64,000 nt of DNA from Hyphomonas beringensis (GCF_000682755.1 NZ_AWFF01000013.1:52784-116783), one strand, 5' to 3'; positions 53,328 to 63,329 are shown, numbered from the stretch's first letter. Made by a program: numbers and translations. Notes: generated by a model not told the origin, from the letters alone.

Positions 53328-54626
53328 ATGATCCCAAGATACACACGACCCGAAATGGCTGCCATCTGGGAGCCTGAATCCAGATTTGGCATTTGGCTGG
53401 AGATTGAGACCCTCGCTGCCGAAGGCATGGAGAAGCTCGACATCATCCCGCAAGGTGTTTCCGCTGCGGTGCGCGAGCGTGCCGCTTTCGAAGTGGAACG
53501 CATCGACGAGATCGAGCGTGAAGTGAAGCATGATGTCATCGCCTTCCTGACCAATGTTGCCGAACATGTCGGAGAGGAAGCCCGGTTCCTTCACAAGGGC
53601 ATGACCTCTTCAGACGTCCTGGATACCTGCCTGAACGTTCAGCTGGTGCGCGCTGCTGACCTGCTACTGACCGGTATCGACCGCGTTTTGGCGGCCCTGG
53701 AAAAGCGCGCCTTTGAGCACAAGCTGACGCCCACCATAGGCCGCAGCCACGGCATTCATGCCGAGCCAACAACGTTCGGAGTGAAACTCGCAACCTTCCA
53801 TGCAGAATTCCAGCGCTGCCGGGCCCGACTGGTCGCCGCACGCGAGGAAGTCGCGACGTGCGCAATCTCCGGTGCTGTTGGTACGTTTGCCAATATTGAT
53901 CCACGCATTGAGGAATATGTGGCCGAAAAACTCGGCCTCGAAGTTGAACCTGTCTCCACGCAGGTCATCCCGCGCGACCGTCATGCCATGTATTTCGCAA
54001 CCCTCGGCGTAATCGCCTCATCGATTGAACGCCTCGCGACAGAAGTGCGTCACCTGCAGCGCACTGAGGTTCTGGAAGCAGAGGAGTTTTTCTCTGCCGG
54101 CCAGAAAGGTTCCTCCGCCATGCCGCACAAGCGGAACCCGGTGCTGACCGAGAATTTGACAGGCCTCGCCCGTCTCGTTCGTTCAGCCGTTACGCCGGCC
54201 CTAGAAAACGTTGCCCTCTGGCATGAGCGCGACATTTCCCACTCCTCTGTTGAACGCGGTATCGGCCCGGATGCCACCGTGCACCTGGACTTTGCCCTGC
54301 ACCGCTTGGGTGGGGTTATCGAGAATCTTGTCGTCTATCCGGAAAACATGCTGAGCACGCTGGAGAGCATGGGGGGCCTGCACAACTCGCAGCGCATCCT
54401 GCTCGCGCTGGTCGAGAAAGGCGTTAGCCGGGAAGACAGCTATCGCATCGTCCAACGCAACGCGATGAAGACCTGGAAAAAAGAAGGCCCATTGCTGGAC
54501 CTGCTCAAGAAAGATCCAGAAGTTAGCGAACGCCTGTCAGATGATGAACTCGAGGCCCTGTTCGACCTCGATTACCACTTCAAGCATGTCGACACGATCT
54601 TCCAGCGCGTCTTTGGCAAAAGCTAA
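53328..54626 (+). CDS. purB: Adenylosuccinate lyase
   Basis: Acts twice in purine synthesis: SAICAR to AICAR and adenylosuccinate to AMP, releasing fumarate. Fumarase-superfamily signature [11 protein letters not shown] is present ([10 protein letters not shown] loop), as are [14 protein letters not shown] and [11 protein letters not shown]. 432 residues, typical of the shorter form. A CGAGG-type ribosome site precedes the ATG. It faces the eda gene tail-to-tail with a 13-base gap. Confidence 0.97.
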   Translation: MIPRYTRPEMAAIWEPESRFGIWLEIETLAAEGMEKLDIIPQGVSAAVRERAAFEVERIDEIEREVKHDVIAFLTNVAEHVGEEARFLHKGMTSSDVLDTCLNVQLVRAADLLLTGIDRVLAALEKRAFEHKLTPTIGRSHGIHAEPTTFGVKLATFHAEFQRCRARLVAAREEVATCAISGAVGTFANIDPRIEEYVAEKLGLEVEPVSTQVIPRDRHAMYFATLGVIASSIERLATEVRHLQRTEVLEAEEFFSAGQKGSSAMPHKRNPVLTENLTGLARLVRSAVTPALENVALWHERDISHSSVERGIGPDATVHLDFALHRLGGVIENLVVYPENMLSTLESMGGLHNSQRILLALVEKGVSREDSYRIVQRNAMKTWKKEGPLLDLLKKDPEVSERLSDDELEALFDLDYHFKHVDTIFQRVFGKS

Positions 54627-54639
54627 GGCCGTCGCCTGA

Positions 54640-55275
54640 TCAAACCTTTTGCAACGCCGCCTTTGCCTTGGCTGCAATGTCAGACCAGGCCGAGGCGGCG
54701 ATGTCTTTCTCGGTGGCGATCCATGACCCGCCAACCGCGACCACATTCGGAAGCGCCAGATACTCTGCCGCATTGTCCGTGCTCACCCCGCCTGTCGGCA
54801 TGAAGCTCAGATGTGGCAAAGGTCCGCTAAGGGCCTTCAGTGCCGGGACTCCGCCCGCAACCGCGGCCGGAAAGAGTTTCAGCATCTTGAAGCCTTCTTC
54901 ATACCGGCTCATCGCCTCGCTCGCCGTGGCGATGCCGGGAATGGTGATGTCCCGATATTCTGCAATCGCCTCAAGAAGTTTCGGGCTCATCCCCGGAGAG
55001 ACAAGGAAATCTGCGCCAGCCTGAATCGAATTGCGAACATCGTCGCCGGTCAGGACGGTTCCCGCGCCGACGATCAAATCGGGCTGTGCCTTTTTCATTG
55101 CTTCGATCACAGCGAGGCCGCTAGCCGTGCGCAGCGTGACCTCTGCAATGGTCAGCCCCCCTTCAACCAGGGCATCTGCCAGAGGTGCGGCAGATTGCAC
55201 GTCCGGCACAACAAGCACCGGTACAATAGGGGCACGGCCTGCAGCGGCTTTGAGTGTCTCAAGGGATTGGGTCAT
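54640..55275 (-). CDS. eda: KDPG/KHG aldolase (2-dehydro-3-deoxy-phosphogluconate aldolase)
   Basis: Class I aldolase splitting KDPG into pyruvate and glyceraldehyde-3-phosphate, last step of the Entner-Doudoroff pathway. The general base is E45 (IAEVTLRT), the Schiff-base lysine is K133 (MLKLFPA), and the phosphate loop is FMPTGGVS. ATG 55275 overlaps the glk stop (ATGA); the longer upstream frame lies inside glk. 211 residues. Last gene of the operon. Confidence 0.97.
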   Translation of the reverse strand: MTQSLETLKAAAGRAPIVPVLVVPDVQSAAPLADALVEGGLTIAEVTLRTASGLAVIEAMKKAQPDLIVGAGTVLTGDDVRNSIQAGADFLVSPGMSPKLLEAIAEYRDITIPGIATASEAMSRYEEGFKMLKLFPAAVAGGVPALKALSGPLPHLSFMPTGGVSTDNAAEYLALPNVVAVGGSWIATEKDIAASAWSDIAAKAKAALQKV

Positions 55276-56237
55276 GAAAGCCTTTCCTGGGCATAGTATG
55301 CTGCAGCCCCGATCAGGGGCGCTTCTGGGTCGTGCATAAGCTGAATGGGACAATCTGCCAGATAATCCGACATTGGCCCCCTATCCCGAAACCGCGAAAT
55401 GGCTTCCGGACATTTGAGATAATCTACGATGCGTTCGGTCACGCCGCCGGCAAGGATGATTCCACCCAGCGCGCCATTGGCGAGGGCAAGATCTCCAACT
55501 GCGCCCATGACGGCATTAGCGCGCATGGCGATCAGCTTGTCGAACATCTCATCGCCCGCATCTGCGCGCTCACGCATGGCTTGGGGACAAATCTCTTCAT
55601 ACGGACGCTTGAAGACCTCGCAGAAGGCCTTGTGTACGTGCTCCAGGCCCATGCCGGAGGCGACGATTTCATTCGACACATAGCCCTGCTCTCGCACGAG
55701 GATGCTGGCAATGTCGAATTCAAGCTCATCTCTGGGTGAAAACGCAATATGGCCACCCTCGCCTGCCATAACACGCCAGGTGCCCTGACCAGTCGGCAGC
55801 AAAGTCGCGACGCCAAAGCCCGTCCCCGGCCCGGCAACAATCATTGGATAGCCAGGCAACGCTGTGCCTGACAGCACTTCCTCGAACGATGAAGAATCAT
55901 GTTCGGGTACGGATCGCGCCATGGCAGTGAAATCATTGATCAGGCGAACATCGTCAAACGAAAACATCGCCTTCAGGCGTTCAGATGCCACATGCCACTG
56001 ACGATTGGTAAGGAACACTTCCTCATTTTTCACAGGTCCAGCCATGGCAAAACATGCCCGGCGAACGTTCACACCTTCCGTTTCAATATATGACGCAAGG
56101 GCGCGATCGAAGGCCTCAAAATTGTCCCCCGGCAACTTTACGAATTTTTCGATCTCGACCTTGCCGTCACATTTAGATGCAACAGCAAAACGAACATTGG
56201 TGCCGCCGACGTCACCAACAATCATCTGCTCACCCAT
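55272..56237 (-). CDS. glk: Glucokinase
   Basis: ROK-unrelated Glk-type glucokinase making glucose-6-phosphate. ATP site GDVGGTNVRF starts at residue 8; the sugar region with NDFTAMARSVPEHD and the GPGTGFGVATLLP loop are intact. 321 residues. It lies five bases after edd and supplies the substrate of Zwf at the head of the operon. Confidence 0.96.
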   Translation of the reverse strand: MGEQMIVGDVGGTNVRFAVASKCDGKVEIEKFVKLPGDNFEAFDRALASYIETEGVNVRRACFAMAGPVKNEEVFLTNRQWHVASERLKAMFSFDDVRLINDFTAMARSVPEHDSSSFEEVLSGTALPGYPMIVAGPGTGFGVATLLPTGQGTWRVMAGEGGHIAFSPRDELEFDIASILVREQGYVSNEIVASGMGLEHVHKAFCEVFKRPYEEICPQAMRERADAGDEMFDKLIAMRANAVMGAVGDLALANGALGGIILAGGVTERIVDYLKCPEAISRFRDRGPMSDYLADCPIQLMHDPEAPLIGAAAYYAQERLS

Positions 56238-56242
56238 ACTAC

Positions 56243-58075
56243 TCAGTCCCCCTTGTCCCAGAAACGGAACTGGCTTGCCCCTGCGGCTGCAGGTCCGGCC
56301 AGTTCGCGGAAGAAGGTGAACATCTCCCGTCCGAGACCCATATTGTTTTCATTAGGCCGGTATTCTGCCGCATCACGCGCAGCGAATTCTTCCGGGTCGA
56401 CCTTAATATCCAGAACGCCCTTCTCCGCGTCGAAGACGATCACGTCTCCATCGCGCACTTTGGCTATCGGGCCGCCACGTGCGCCTTCCGGGCTCATATG
56501 GATTGCGGACGGCACTTTGCCACTTGCGCCAGACATACGGCCATCCGTAACCAGAGCAACCTTGAAGCCCTTGTCCTGCAGTACAGCCAGTGGCGGAGTG
56601 AGGCTGTGCAGTTCCGGCATGCCATTCGCGCTCGGCCCCTGGAATCTGACAACAGCCACAAAATCCCTGTTCAGCTTGCCTGCGTCGAACGCCTCTTTCA
56701 GCGCCTCCTGAGAATCAAAGACTATGGCTGGAGCTTCCAGCACACGTTTTTCAGGCTGCACGGCAGACACTTTGCTGACGCCAAGACCAATCGGGCCAGC
56801 CATCATCCGCAACCCACCGTCTTTGGAGAACGGATCAGACGCATGGCGGAGTATATCCGCATTGCCACTCTCTTCCGGTGCCGGACGCCACTCAACCTTG
56901 CCGTCTTTCAGGAAAGGTTCCTCGCAATACTTCGAGATAGGCCCGCCGACCCCCATGGCCGATCCATCCAGAAGCCCGGCATTCAGCAATTCCCTGACGA
57001 GGAATCCCATGCCGCCGGCCGCGTGGAAATGGTTCACATCTGCAGGGCCATTCGGATAAACACGCGCGAGCAGAGGCGTCACGGCGCTGATATCGGCAAA
57101 GTCCTCAACGGTCAGGATGATACCCGCTGCTGCAGCCATGGCCGGCAGATGCAGCGCGTGATTTGTTGAGCCGCCTGTGGCCATTAGGCCAACAATGCCG
57201 TTTACGACAGAACGCTCGTCAATCATTTCACCCGCAGGCAGATACTCATCACCTTGCGCCGTAAGCTTCGCCGCACGCTGGGCGGCTGCCCGCGTCAGCG
57301 CTTCCCGTAGAGGTGTGCCTGGATTGGTGAAGGCCGCACCAGGAAGATGGAAGCCCATGACTTCCATCAGCATCTGGTTAGAGTTCGCCGTTCCATAGAA
57401 TGTGCAGGTGCCCTGCGCGTGATAGCTTTCGGACTCGGCCTTCAGCAAGGCATCACGACCAACCTTGCCTTCAGCGAAGAGCTGCCGGGCCTTCTGCTTT
57501 TCGGGGTTCGGCAAGCCGGATGGCATTGGACCGGCCGGAACGAAAATAGACGGCAGCCAGCCAAAGCGCAGTGCCGCAATAACCAGTCCGGGCACGATCT
57601 TGTCGCACACACCAAGATGAAGCGCCGCATCGAACACATCATGGCTCAGGCCAATGGCAGACGCCATAGCGATCACATCGCGGGAAAACAGAGAAAGCTC
57701 CATCCCCGTGAAGCCTTGGGTGACGCCATCGCACATAGCAGGCACACCGCCCGCAACCTGTGCCACCGCATTCACCTCACGCGCTGCTTCACGAAGAATG
57801 CGCGGATAATCCTCATACGGCGCATGTGCTGACAGCATGTCATTATAGGCAGTAATGATGCCGATATTGGGCCAGCCTGCACCGAGCAGCTGAGTCTTTT
57901 CAATAACAGCGCAGCCAGCCGTCGCGTGCGCCAGATTGCTTTCCGTAAGTCGCTGACGCGCGAAGCCTTTTGGACGCCGCGAGCGTATCATTTCCAGATA
58001 GGCCTGACGCGAGTCTCTTGAACGCTCACGAATACGCTCGGTGATCTCTGTGATCTTTGGATTCATCGTGGTCAT
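56243..58075 (-). CDS. edd: Phosphogluconate dehydratase
   Basis: IlvD/Edd family iron-sulfur dehydratase converting 6-phosphogluconate to KDPG. 610 residues; conserved NIGIITAYNDMLSAHAPYED, VPAMCDGVTQGFTGMELSLFS, CTFYGTANSNQMLMEVMG and VTDGRMSGASGKVPSAIH are present, including the cluster cysteines. Start overlaps the pgl stop by one base (TAATG). Confidence 0.97.
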   Translation of the reverse strand: MTTMNPKITEITERIRERSRDSRQAYLEMIRSRRPKGFARQRLTESNLAHATAGCAVIEKTQLLGAGWPNIGIITAYNDMLSAHAPYEDYPRILREAAREVNAVAQVAGGVPAMCDGVTQGFTGMELSLFSRDVIAMASAIGLSHDVFDAALHLGVCDKIVPGLVIAALRFGWLPSIFVPAGPMPSGLPNPEKQKARQLFAEGKVGRDALLKAESESYHAQGTCTFYGTANSNQMLMEVMGFHLPGAAFTNPGTPLREALTRAAAQRAAKLTAQGDEYLPAGEMIDERSVVNGIVGLMATGGSTNHALHLPAMAAAAGIILTVEDFADISAVTPLLARVYPNGPADVNHFHAAGGMGFLVRELLNAGLLDGSAMGVGGPISKYCEEPFLKDGKVEWRPAPEESGNADILRHASDPFSKDGGLRMMAGPIGLGVSKVSAVQPEKRVLEAPAIVFDSQEALKEAFDAGKLNRDFVAVVRFQGPSANGMPELHSLTPPLAVLQDKGFKVALVTDGRMSGASGKVPSAIHMSPEGARGGPIAKVRDGDVIVFDAEKGVLDIKVDPEEFAARDAAEYRPNENNMGLGREMFTFFRELAGPAAAGASQFRFWDKGD

Positions 58076-58794
58076 TATGGTGCCCAGATAACCGTCAGTC
58101 GCGGTCCCAATGTGTCTACAGCGTGTCGAATTGGTCGGTCTTGGGGCGAGGCCTCAAGCGATGTTTCGAACACGCTTTTCTTGGACTCACCAAAAATGAG
58201 CAAAACCGCTGCTTTCGCTTTGCCCACCGCAGCACCTGTCAGCGTCATGCGATCTGTATTGTCGCCTGCGACAGGACAGCCTGTTGCATCTATGACGGCT
58301 ACGGCATGATCCGTATCGTAAGACATCGCCGCTTCAAGACCGGCAGAGTTCGGAAACCAGCTCGCCGTGTGTCCATCCTCTCCCATGCCCAGAAGAATCA
58401 CATCGACCGGGCTGCAATGCGGAAGATAGGCCTGATGCCTATTTTGCACAGCCTGCACCGCTGTTTCAGCCGAGGTCTTCATTGGAAGGAAGCCCGCTGC
58501 GCCAGACTTTCCCGTCAGCAGTCTTTCGCGCACGAGGCGTTCATTAGAGGCATCAGTTTCCGGCCCGGCCCAGCGCTCATCCACCAAGCCAACCATGACC
58601 CGCTCCCAAGCGAGATCAACGTCCGTTAGATTATCGAAGACACCGCCAGGTGTTGAACCGCCCGACACCATCAGGGATGCAACAGGTTCATCCTCCAGCG
58701 CCTTTTCCAAGGCACGTGCAATGAACTCGGTCGCATAACGAGATGCTTCCTCCCGGGTCTCGAAGGAAAGGAATTCATGCCTCATGCCGGTCAT
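58075..58794 (-). CDS. pgl: 6-phosphogluconolactonase
   Basis: Hydrolyses 6-phosphogluconolactone to 6-phosphogluconate. SMVSGGSTP-type phosphate loop (LMVSGGSTPGGVFDNL), VGLVDERWAGPETD-SNERLV and LLGMGEDGHTASWFPN are the family motifs. ATG 58794 overlaps the zwf stop (ATGA); a GTG five codons upstream is the alternative. 239 residues. Confidence 0.96.
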   Translation of the reverse strand: MTGMRHEFLSFETREEASRYATEFIARALEKALEDEPVASLMVSGGSTPGGVFDNLTDVDLAWERVMVGLVDERWAGPETDASNERLVRERLLTGKSGAAGFLPMKTSAETAVQAVQNRHQAYLPHCSPVDVILLGMGEDGHTASWFPNSAGLEAAMSYDTDHAVAVIDATGCPVAGDNTDRMTLTGAAVGKAKAAVLLIFGESKKSVFETSLEASPQDRPIRHAVDTLGPRLTVIWAP

Positions 58795-60260
58795 GAACCT
58801 TCCCACCATTTGCGGCCATCCCGGTCCATCATCATCGCCGCTGCGAGCGGACCATCTGTGCCGGCCGCATAGGCTTCAGGCTTCTCGCCGGAAGCGTCCC
58901 AGGCTTCGATCAAGCCATCGACCCATGTCCAGGCCGCCTCAACCTCATCCTTCCGCATAAAGAGGGAAAGGTTACCGCGTACGACATCCATCAGGAGACG
59001 CTCATAAGCATCCGGATAGCGCACGGTGAAGCTCTCTGCGTAGGACAGGTTAAGCGGCAGGGATTTCACGCGCAGCCCACCCGGGCCAGGCTCCTTGATC
59101 TGCACGAAGAGGCGCATGCCTTCATCAGGCTGCAGGCGAATGACCAAGCGGTTGGCAATGTCATTGCCCTCTCCGAATAGAGAGTGGGGCACATGCTTGA
59201 AATTGATCACAATATCCGAATGCCGGTGCGCCATACGCTTGCCGGTACGCAGGTAGAACGGAACACCTGCCCAGCGCCAGTTATCGATTTGCGCCTTGAT
59301 GGCCACGAATGTCTCGGTTGAGCTTTCATCTTCAGATGACAGCTCGTCGAGATAACCCTTGACCGGCTTGTCGCCCTGTACGCCGGCCTTGTATTGGCCG
59401 CGCACCGTCTGACGCTTTGCTGCATCTCCCTTGATGGGGACCAGAGCGTGCAGAACCTTTATCTTCTCTGTGCGAACATCATCATCATCCAGGTGGTTCG
59501 GCGCTTCCATAGCCGTAAGACACAGCAATTGAAGCAGATGGTTCTGAACCATATCCCGCAACGCGCCGGATTTGTCGTAGTAATCCGCGCGGCCCTCAAG
59601 GCCGAGATTCTCGGCGACCGTGATCTGCACATGGTCAATATAATTTCGCGACCAGAGCGGCTCGAACAGCATGTTGCCAAACCGCAGGACCATCAGGTTC
59701 TGCACCGTTTCTTTGCCGAGATAATGATCGATCCGGAACACTTGCCGCTCGGCAAAAACCGCCCCCACGCCATCATTGATCGCACGTGCGGATTCCAGAT
59801 CAGTCCCGATCGGTTTTTCCAGCACGACGCGGGTGTTTCCACCCGACAAACCGACGCTTCCAAGGGCTTCGCAAATATCAACATATAGGCGCGGAGACGT
59901 AGCCAGGTAGAATACGCAAGGACGTTCAGAGTCTTCGGTCAGATGGGATTTCAGCGTTTCCCAATCTGCATCTTCAGCGGTCGCATCAATTGAGACGTAA
60001 TGGATAAGCTTCTCAAACTTAACCCATTCCTTTGCATCCCAGCTATCGCCGGAAGCGGTCTTACACGCCTCCTTGGCCATCGCACGATACTCGTCGCTGG
60101 TCATTTCACTCCGCGCGGTTCCCACAACGCAGCTCGACGCAGGAATCTGGCCATCCAGCCAGCGGTGGTACAGCGCAGGCAAAAGCTTTCTGCGTGAAAG
60201 GTCTCCGGTTCCCCCAAAGATGACAATGTCAAAGGGATCAACGGGTATGAATTTCGCCAT
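58791..60260 (-). CDS. zwf: Glucose-6-phosphate 1-dehydrogenase
   Basis: First step of the Entner-Doudoroff and pentose phosphate routes, making NADPH and 6-phosphogluconolactone. The dinucleotide loop is GGTGDLSRRKL at residues 16-26 and the substrate motif is RIDHYLGKE. 489 residues. GGAG lies seven bases before the ATG. It heads the zwf-pgl-edd-glk-eda operon, divergent from the LacI-type regulator. Confidence 0.98.
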   Translation of the reverse strand: MAKFIPVDPFDIVIFGGTGDLSRRKLLPALYHRWLDGQIPASSCVVGTARSEMTSDEYRAMAKEACKTASGDSWDAKEWVKFEKLIHYVSIDATAEDADWETLKSHLTEDSERPCVFYLATSPRLYVDICEALGSVGLSGGNTRVVLEKPIGTDLESARAINDGVGAVFAERQVFRIDHYLGKETVQNLMVLRFGNMLFEPLWSRNYIDHVQITVAENLGLEGRADYYDKSGALRDMVQNHLLQLLCLTAMEAPNHLDDDDVRTEKIKVLHALVPIKGDAAKRQTVRGQYKAGVQGDKPVKGYLDELSSEDESSTETFVAIKAQIDNWRWAGVPFYLRTGKRMAHRHSDIVINFKHVPHSLFGEGNDIANRLVIRLQPDEGMRLFVQIKEPGPGGLRVKSLPLNLSYAESFTVRYPDAYERLLMDVVRGNLSLFMRKDEVEAAWTWVDGLIEAWDASGEKPEAYAAGTDGPLAAAMMMDRDGRKWWEGS

Positions 60261-60280
60261 TAGGCATTCTCCACTTCATA

Positions 60281-60294
60281 CCGATTCTAATCGG
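60281..60294. promoter_or_regulatory. Short dyad just upstream of zwf
   Basis: CCGATT and AATCGG separated by two bases, about 20 bases before the zwf start. Could be an operator or a 5'-leader hairpin; it lacks the central CG of LacI-type sites. Confidence 0.3.
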
Positions 60295-60489
60295 CAAGGT
60301 GCGCTCCAACCAAGGGGCAGCACCTGTATCATTTCAGATTCTGTCCAGACGCTCGCTTCCAGACCAGTACACACGGGGTCTTTATGGAAAGTTCCATCAT
60401 CTCTTCAACGCGCATGCCTCCCCGAGGTGGTCCTCATGTAAATTTTGCGCTCTCACGACACTTGAAGCTAGACTTGCGCGCCAAGTTTG

Positions 60490-60503
60490 TGACAACGTTG
60501 TTT
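60490..60503. promoter_or_regulatory. Candidate LacI-family operator
   Basis: TGACAACGTTGTTT has the perfect core palindrome ACAACGTTGT (60492-60501) with the central CG typical of LacI-family operators. It lies about 30 bases before the regulator start and about 230 bases from zwf, so autoregulation and control of the divergent operon are both possible. A -35/-10 like pair (TTGTGA, 17 bases, TAATAC) flanks it, but its predicted start would fall on the ribosome site, so that promoter is doubtful. Confidence 0.5.
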
Positions 60504-60531
60504 CAGGGGTAATACTCGGAGGAACCCTATC

Positions 60532-61548
60532 ATGTCCAGCACAAGAACAAGATTGGAAGACCTGGCCGCAATTGCTGGTGTCTCAATCGCCACTGTTTCC
60601 AGGGCACTTAACAATAGCCCAGCGGTCAATGATGAAACAAAAAGACGCGTCTGGAAGATTGCGCGGGAGCAAAATTACAATTTCCGCCCTTCAATGCCGG
60701 CGATTCTCTCAGGCGCGGCAGCCACGATTGCCGTCGTTATTCCAACGCCACCCGGGCGTCACTCCGAAGTCTCCAACCCCTTTTTTCAGGAACTCCTGGC
60801 AGGCATTAGCGAGGCGGCGCGTCATGCTGGCTGCGACATCCTCGTCTCTCACCTGCCCTACAAGAACCACGACGACCTCGTCTCACTCATGACGGCAAAC
60901 CGCGCGGACGGTGTGATCTTCCTCGGCCAGAGTTTCCTGCACGAGCGCTTTAATCAGCTGGCTCTCACTGAAAATCGTTTCATTGTCTGGGGCGCGGATA
61001 TGCCTGGGCAAAGATACTGCTCCATAGGGTCTGACAATGTGCGCGGCGGCCTGCGCGCAACGACTCACCAGCTCAATCTGGGGCGCAAGCGCATTGTGTT
61101 TCTCGGCGACACGGCCGCCCCAGAAATCCTGCAGCGATATGAAGGCTATATCAACGCGCACCGGCAGGCGGACATAGATCTGGACCCCGCCCTTACAGTT
61201 CCCGCTTCCTATGAGATCGAATCCGCTGAAGCGTCCGTCAACACGCTGCTGGAACAGGGCATCGAGTTTGACGGTATTTTTGCCGCAAGTGACCTGATTG
61301 CACTCGGTGCAGTACGCAGCCTGCTGCGGGCCGGGGTGAAGGTTCCGGAAGATGTGTCGATTGTCGGCTATGACAATCTACAACTCTCTGCCTACAGCTA
61401 TCCCTCGCTCACTACGATTTCGCAGGATATGGCGAAAGCGGGCCGTATCATGGTGTCCAAGCTGCTTTCCTCGAACGAGACAGGACCGATGCGCTCGGAG
61501 CGCCTGCCCACAGAGTTGATCGTTCGTGAATCCTGCGGCTTGGCCTAA
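60532..61548 (+). CDS. LacI-family transcriptional regulator
   Basis: 338 residues: N-terminal LacI-type helix-turn-helix (TRLEDLAAIAGVSIATVSRALN, cited as its two halves TRLEDLAAIAG and VSIATVSRALN) with hinge, then a periplasmic-binding-protein-like effector domain (about 62-335; IVGYDNLQLSAYSYPSLTTI near the end). GGAGG precedes the ATG. Divergent from the Entner-Doudoroff operon and convergent with an alpha-glucosidase gene (four-base stop overlap). An arrangement of this kind is known in Caulobacter. The effector may be a sugar or a phosphorylated intermediate; this is inferred from context only. Confidence 0.93.
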   Translation: MSSTRTRLEDLAAIAGVSIATVSRALNNSPAVNDETKRRVWKIAREQNYNFRPSMPAILSGAAATIAVVIPTPPGRHSEVSNPFFQELLAGISEAARHAGCDILVSHLPYKNHDDLVSLMTANRADGVIFLGQSFLHERFNQLALTENRFIVWGADMPGQRYCSIGSDNVRGGLRATTHQLNLGRKRIVFLGDTAAPEILQRYEGYINAHRQADIDLDPALTVPASYEIESAEASVNTLLEQGIEFDGIFAASDLIALGAVRSLLRAGVKVPEDVSIVGYDNLQLSAYSYPSLTTISQDMAKAGRIMVSKLLSSNETGPMRSERLPTELIVRESCGLA

Positions 61549-63155
61549 GAGACCTCGGCAATAAAGAAACTATGCCCCGGCAGGGTGCCAACATGCGCGC
61601 AATCATATCCTGAAGAGACCAGCACCTTCTGCACGCCATCGACCTCCTCAGGCGGCAAGGCGACATCTTCGATGCCCAGATTGAACACGCAACGCAGAAT
61701 CCGACCGTCACAAAATCTTTCAAAGCTGAGAAGCGGTTCTGCAGTGTCCCGAAAGCGCAATAGCCCTGTCTTCAAGGCAGGCACTTCATGTCTCAGACGG
61801 ATCATCTGCCGCGTAAAGTTCAGCACGGAAGCATCATCAGCATCCTGGGCGTCCACGGCATCTTCGGCGTGATCAACACCAAAAGGCAGCCACGGCTCTG
61901 CCGTTGAGAAGCCCAGCGACAGCGCCTTGTTTTGCCATGGCATGGGCGTCCGTGCGCCATCCCTGCCGAGGGTCAGCGGCCAGTTGGCGATCGCCTCCGG
62001 ATCTTGAAGCCGCTCAAAAGGAATCTCCGCCTGAGCAAGCCCCAACTCTTCACCCTGATACAGGATTGGATTGCCCCGCAAGCAGAGCAACAGCGTATTG
62101 GTCAGCTTGGCAAAGCGATGACGATCCGCACCATTTGCCCAACGGGTCACACACCGCGGCGCATCATGATTGGAAAAGGCCCAAGATGGCCAGCCTTCCC
62201 CGGATGCGCCCATCCAGGCCTCTTGCGCCTTGCGAACCCGCGCCACGGTCAGATCTCGCGCATACAGGAAGTCAAAATTGTAAGCTGAACTGAGCCGGGA
62301 ATCGCCTTCGGTAAAGGCCCGCATCTCCTCAAGCGGACGCGGCCCGGCGACCTCTGCCACGGAAAAGATCGCCCCATACTCGTTCATCACTGCACGCAGG
62401 CGCTCCAGAAATTTCGGAATGTCTGGATGAGACTGATTATGTACGTGCAGCTGCAGATCAAACGGACGCGTCACGACGCCAGTCGGTTTGCGCGCAGGGT
62501 TATCCCTGAACTCAGGGTCGAACATGGAGAAGTTGATCGCGTCCAACCGGAAGCCATCGACGCCCCTATCGAGCCAGAACCGTGCGACCTTCAGCAACGC
62601 CTCCTGAACTGCCGGATTATGCAGGTTCAGCTGCGGCTGTGAGGCCAGAAAATTGTGCATGTAATATTGCTGGCGTCGCGCATCCCACGTCCATCCGGCG
62701 CCACCGAATACGGATTGCCAATTTGTTGGTGGTGTTCCGTCAGGCTTGGGATCTTTCCAGACATACCAGTCTGAATACTCGCTCTGCCTGCTCTGCCGAC
62801 TGTTCTCAAACCAGGCATGATCATCGGATGTGTGCGCATAGACCTGATCAATGATGACCTTCAGGCCCAATCCGTGCGCCTTTTGAAGGAGCACGTCGAA
62901 AGCCTGCAGGTCCCCAAAAAGCGGGTCCACATCGCAATAATCTGCCACGTCATAGCCGAAATCCCTCATGGGAGAGGTGAAGAAGGGCGAGATCCAGATG
63001 CCGTCGACACCCAGGGACGCAATATAGTCCAGCCGCTGCGCGATTCCCGGCAGATCTCCGACCCCATCCCCATTCGTATCTTGATAGGATCGCGGATAGA
63101 TCTGGTAGATCACCGCACCTTTCCACCAGGGGCTTTCATCTATCTGTCGCGTCAT
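61545..63155 (-). CDS. GH13 alpha-glucosidase
   Basis: Exo-acting alpha-amylase-family enzyme releasing glucose from maltose-type or sucrose-like glucosides. 536 residues; the catalytic nucleophile is D205 (GFRLDAINF), the acid is E268 (VAEVAG) and the transition-state aspartate is D331 (SNHDAPR), in GH13_23/oligo-1,6-like order. No signal peptide is seen, so it is probably cytoplasmic and needs imported sugar. It lies head-to-tail after tRNA-Trp with about 100 bases between and converges on the LacI gene. Its product glucose would feed glk. Confidence 0.93.
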   Translation of the reverse strand: MTRQIDESPWWKGAVIYQIYPRSYQDTNGDGVGDLPGIAQRLDYIASLGVDGIWISPFFTSPMRDFGYDVADYCDVDPLFGDLQAFDVLLQKAHGLGLKVIIDQVYAHTSDDHAWFENSRQSRQSEYSDWYVWKDPKPDGTPPTNWQSVFGGAGWTWDARRQQYYMHNFLASQPQLNLHNPAVQEALLKVARFWLDRGVDGFRLDAINFSMFDPEFRDNPARKPTGVVTRPFDLQLHVHNQSHPDIPKFLERLRAVMNEYGAIFSVAEVAGPRPLEEMRAFTEGDSRLSSAYNFDFLYARDLTVARVRKAQEAWMGASGEGWPSWAFSNHDAPRCVTRWANGADRHRFAKLTNTLLLCLRGNPILYQGEELGLAQAEIPFERLQDPEAIANWPLTLGRDGARTPMPWQNKALSLGFSTAEPWLPFGVDHAEDAVDAQDADDASVLNFTRQMIRLRHEVPALKTGLLRFRDTAEPLLSFERFCDGRILRCVFNLGIEDVALPPEEVDGVQKVLVSSGYDCAHVGTLPGHSFFIAEVS

Positions 63156-63252
63156 GAGGCTTGATCATCCCATATATTCCACGCCGTTACATTGCGGGAT
63201 CAGGAAAGCCGCATCAAACTCTTTTCGGTATGTGAAATCCACAGAGAAGCGC

Positions 63253-63329
63253 CTGGCAGGGGCAGCAGGACTCGAACCCGCGACTTTCGGTTTTGGAGAC
63301 CGACGCTCTACCAACTGAGCTATACCCCT
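63253..63329 (-). tRNA. tRNA-Trp (anticodon CCA)
   Basis: A complete cloverleaf on the minus strand: seven-base acceptor stem AGGGGTA/TGCCCCT with one T-G pair, D-arm GCTCAGTTGGTAGAGC, anticodon loop CTCCAAA, T-arm with GGTTCGAGTCC and genomically encoded CCA at 63253-63255. Confidence 0.97.

Noticed and set aside
60487..60515. -35/-10 pair TTGTGA-N17-TAATAC for the LacI gene
   Set aside because: The predicted start would fall on the GGAGG ribosome site, leaving no leader, so it is unlikely to be the real promoter.
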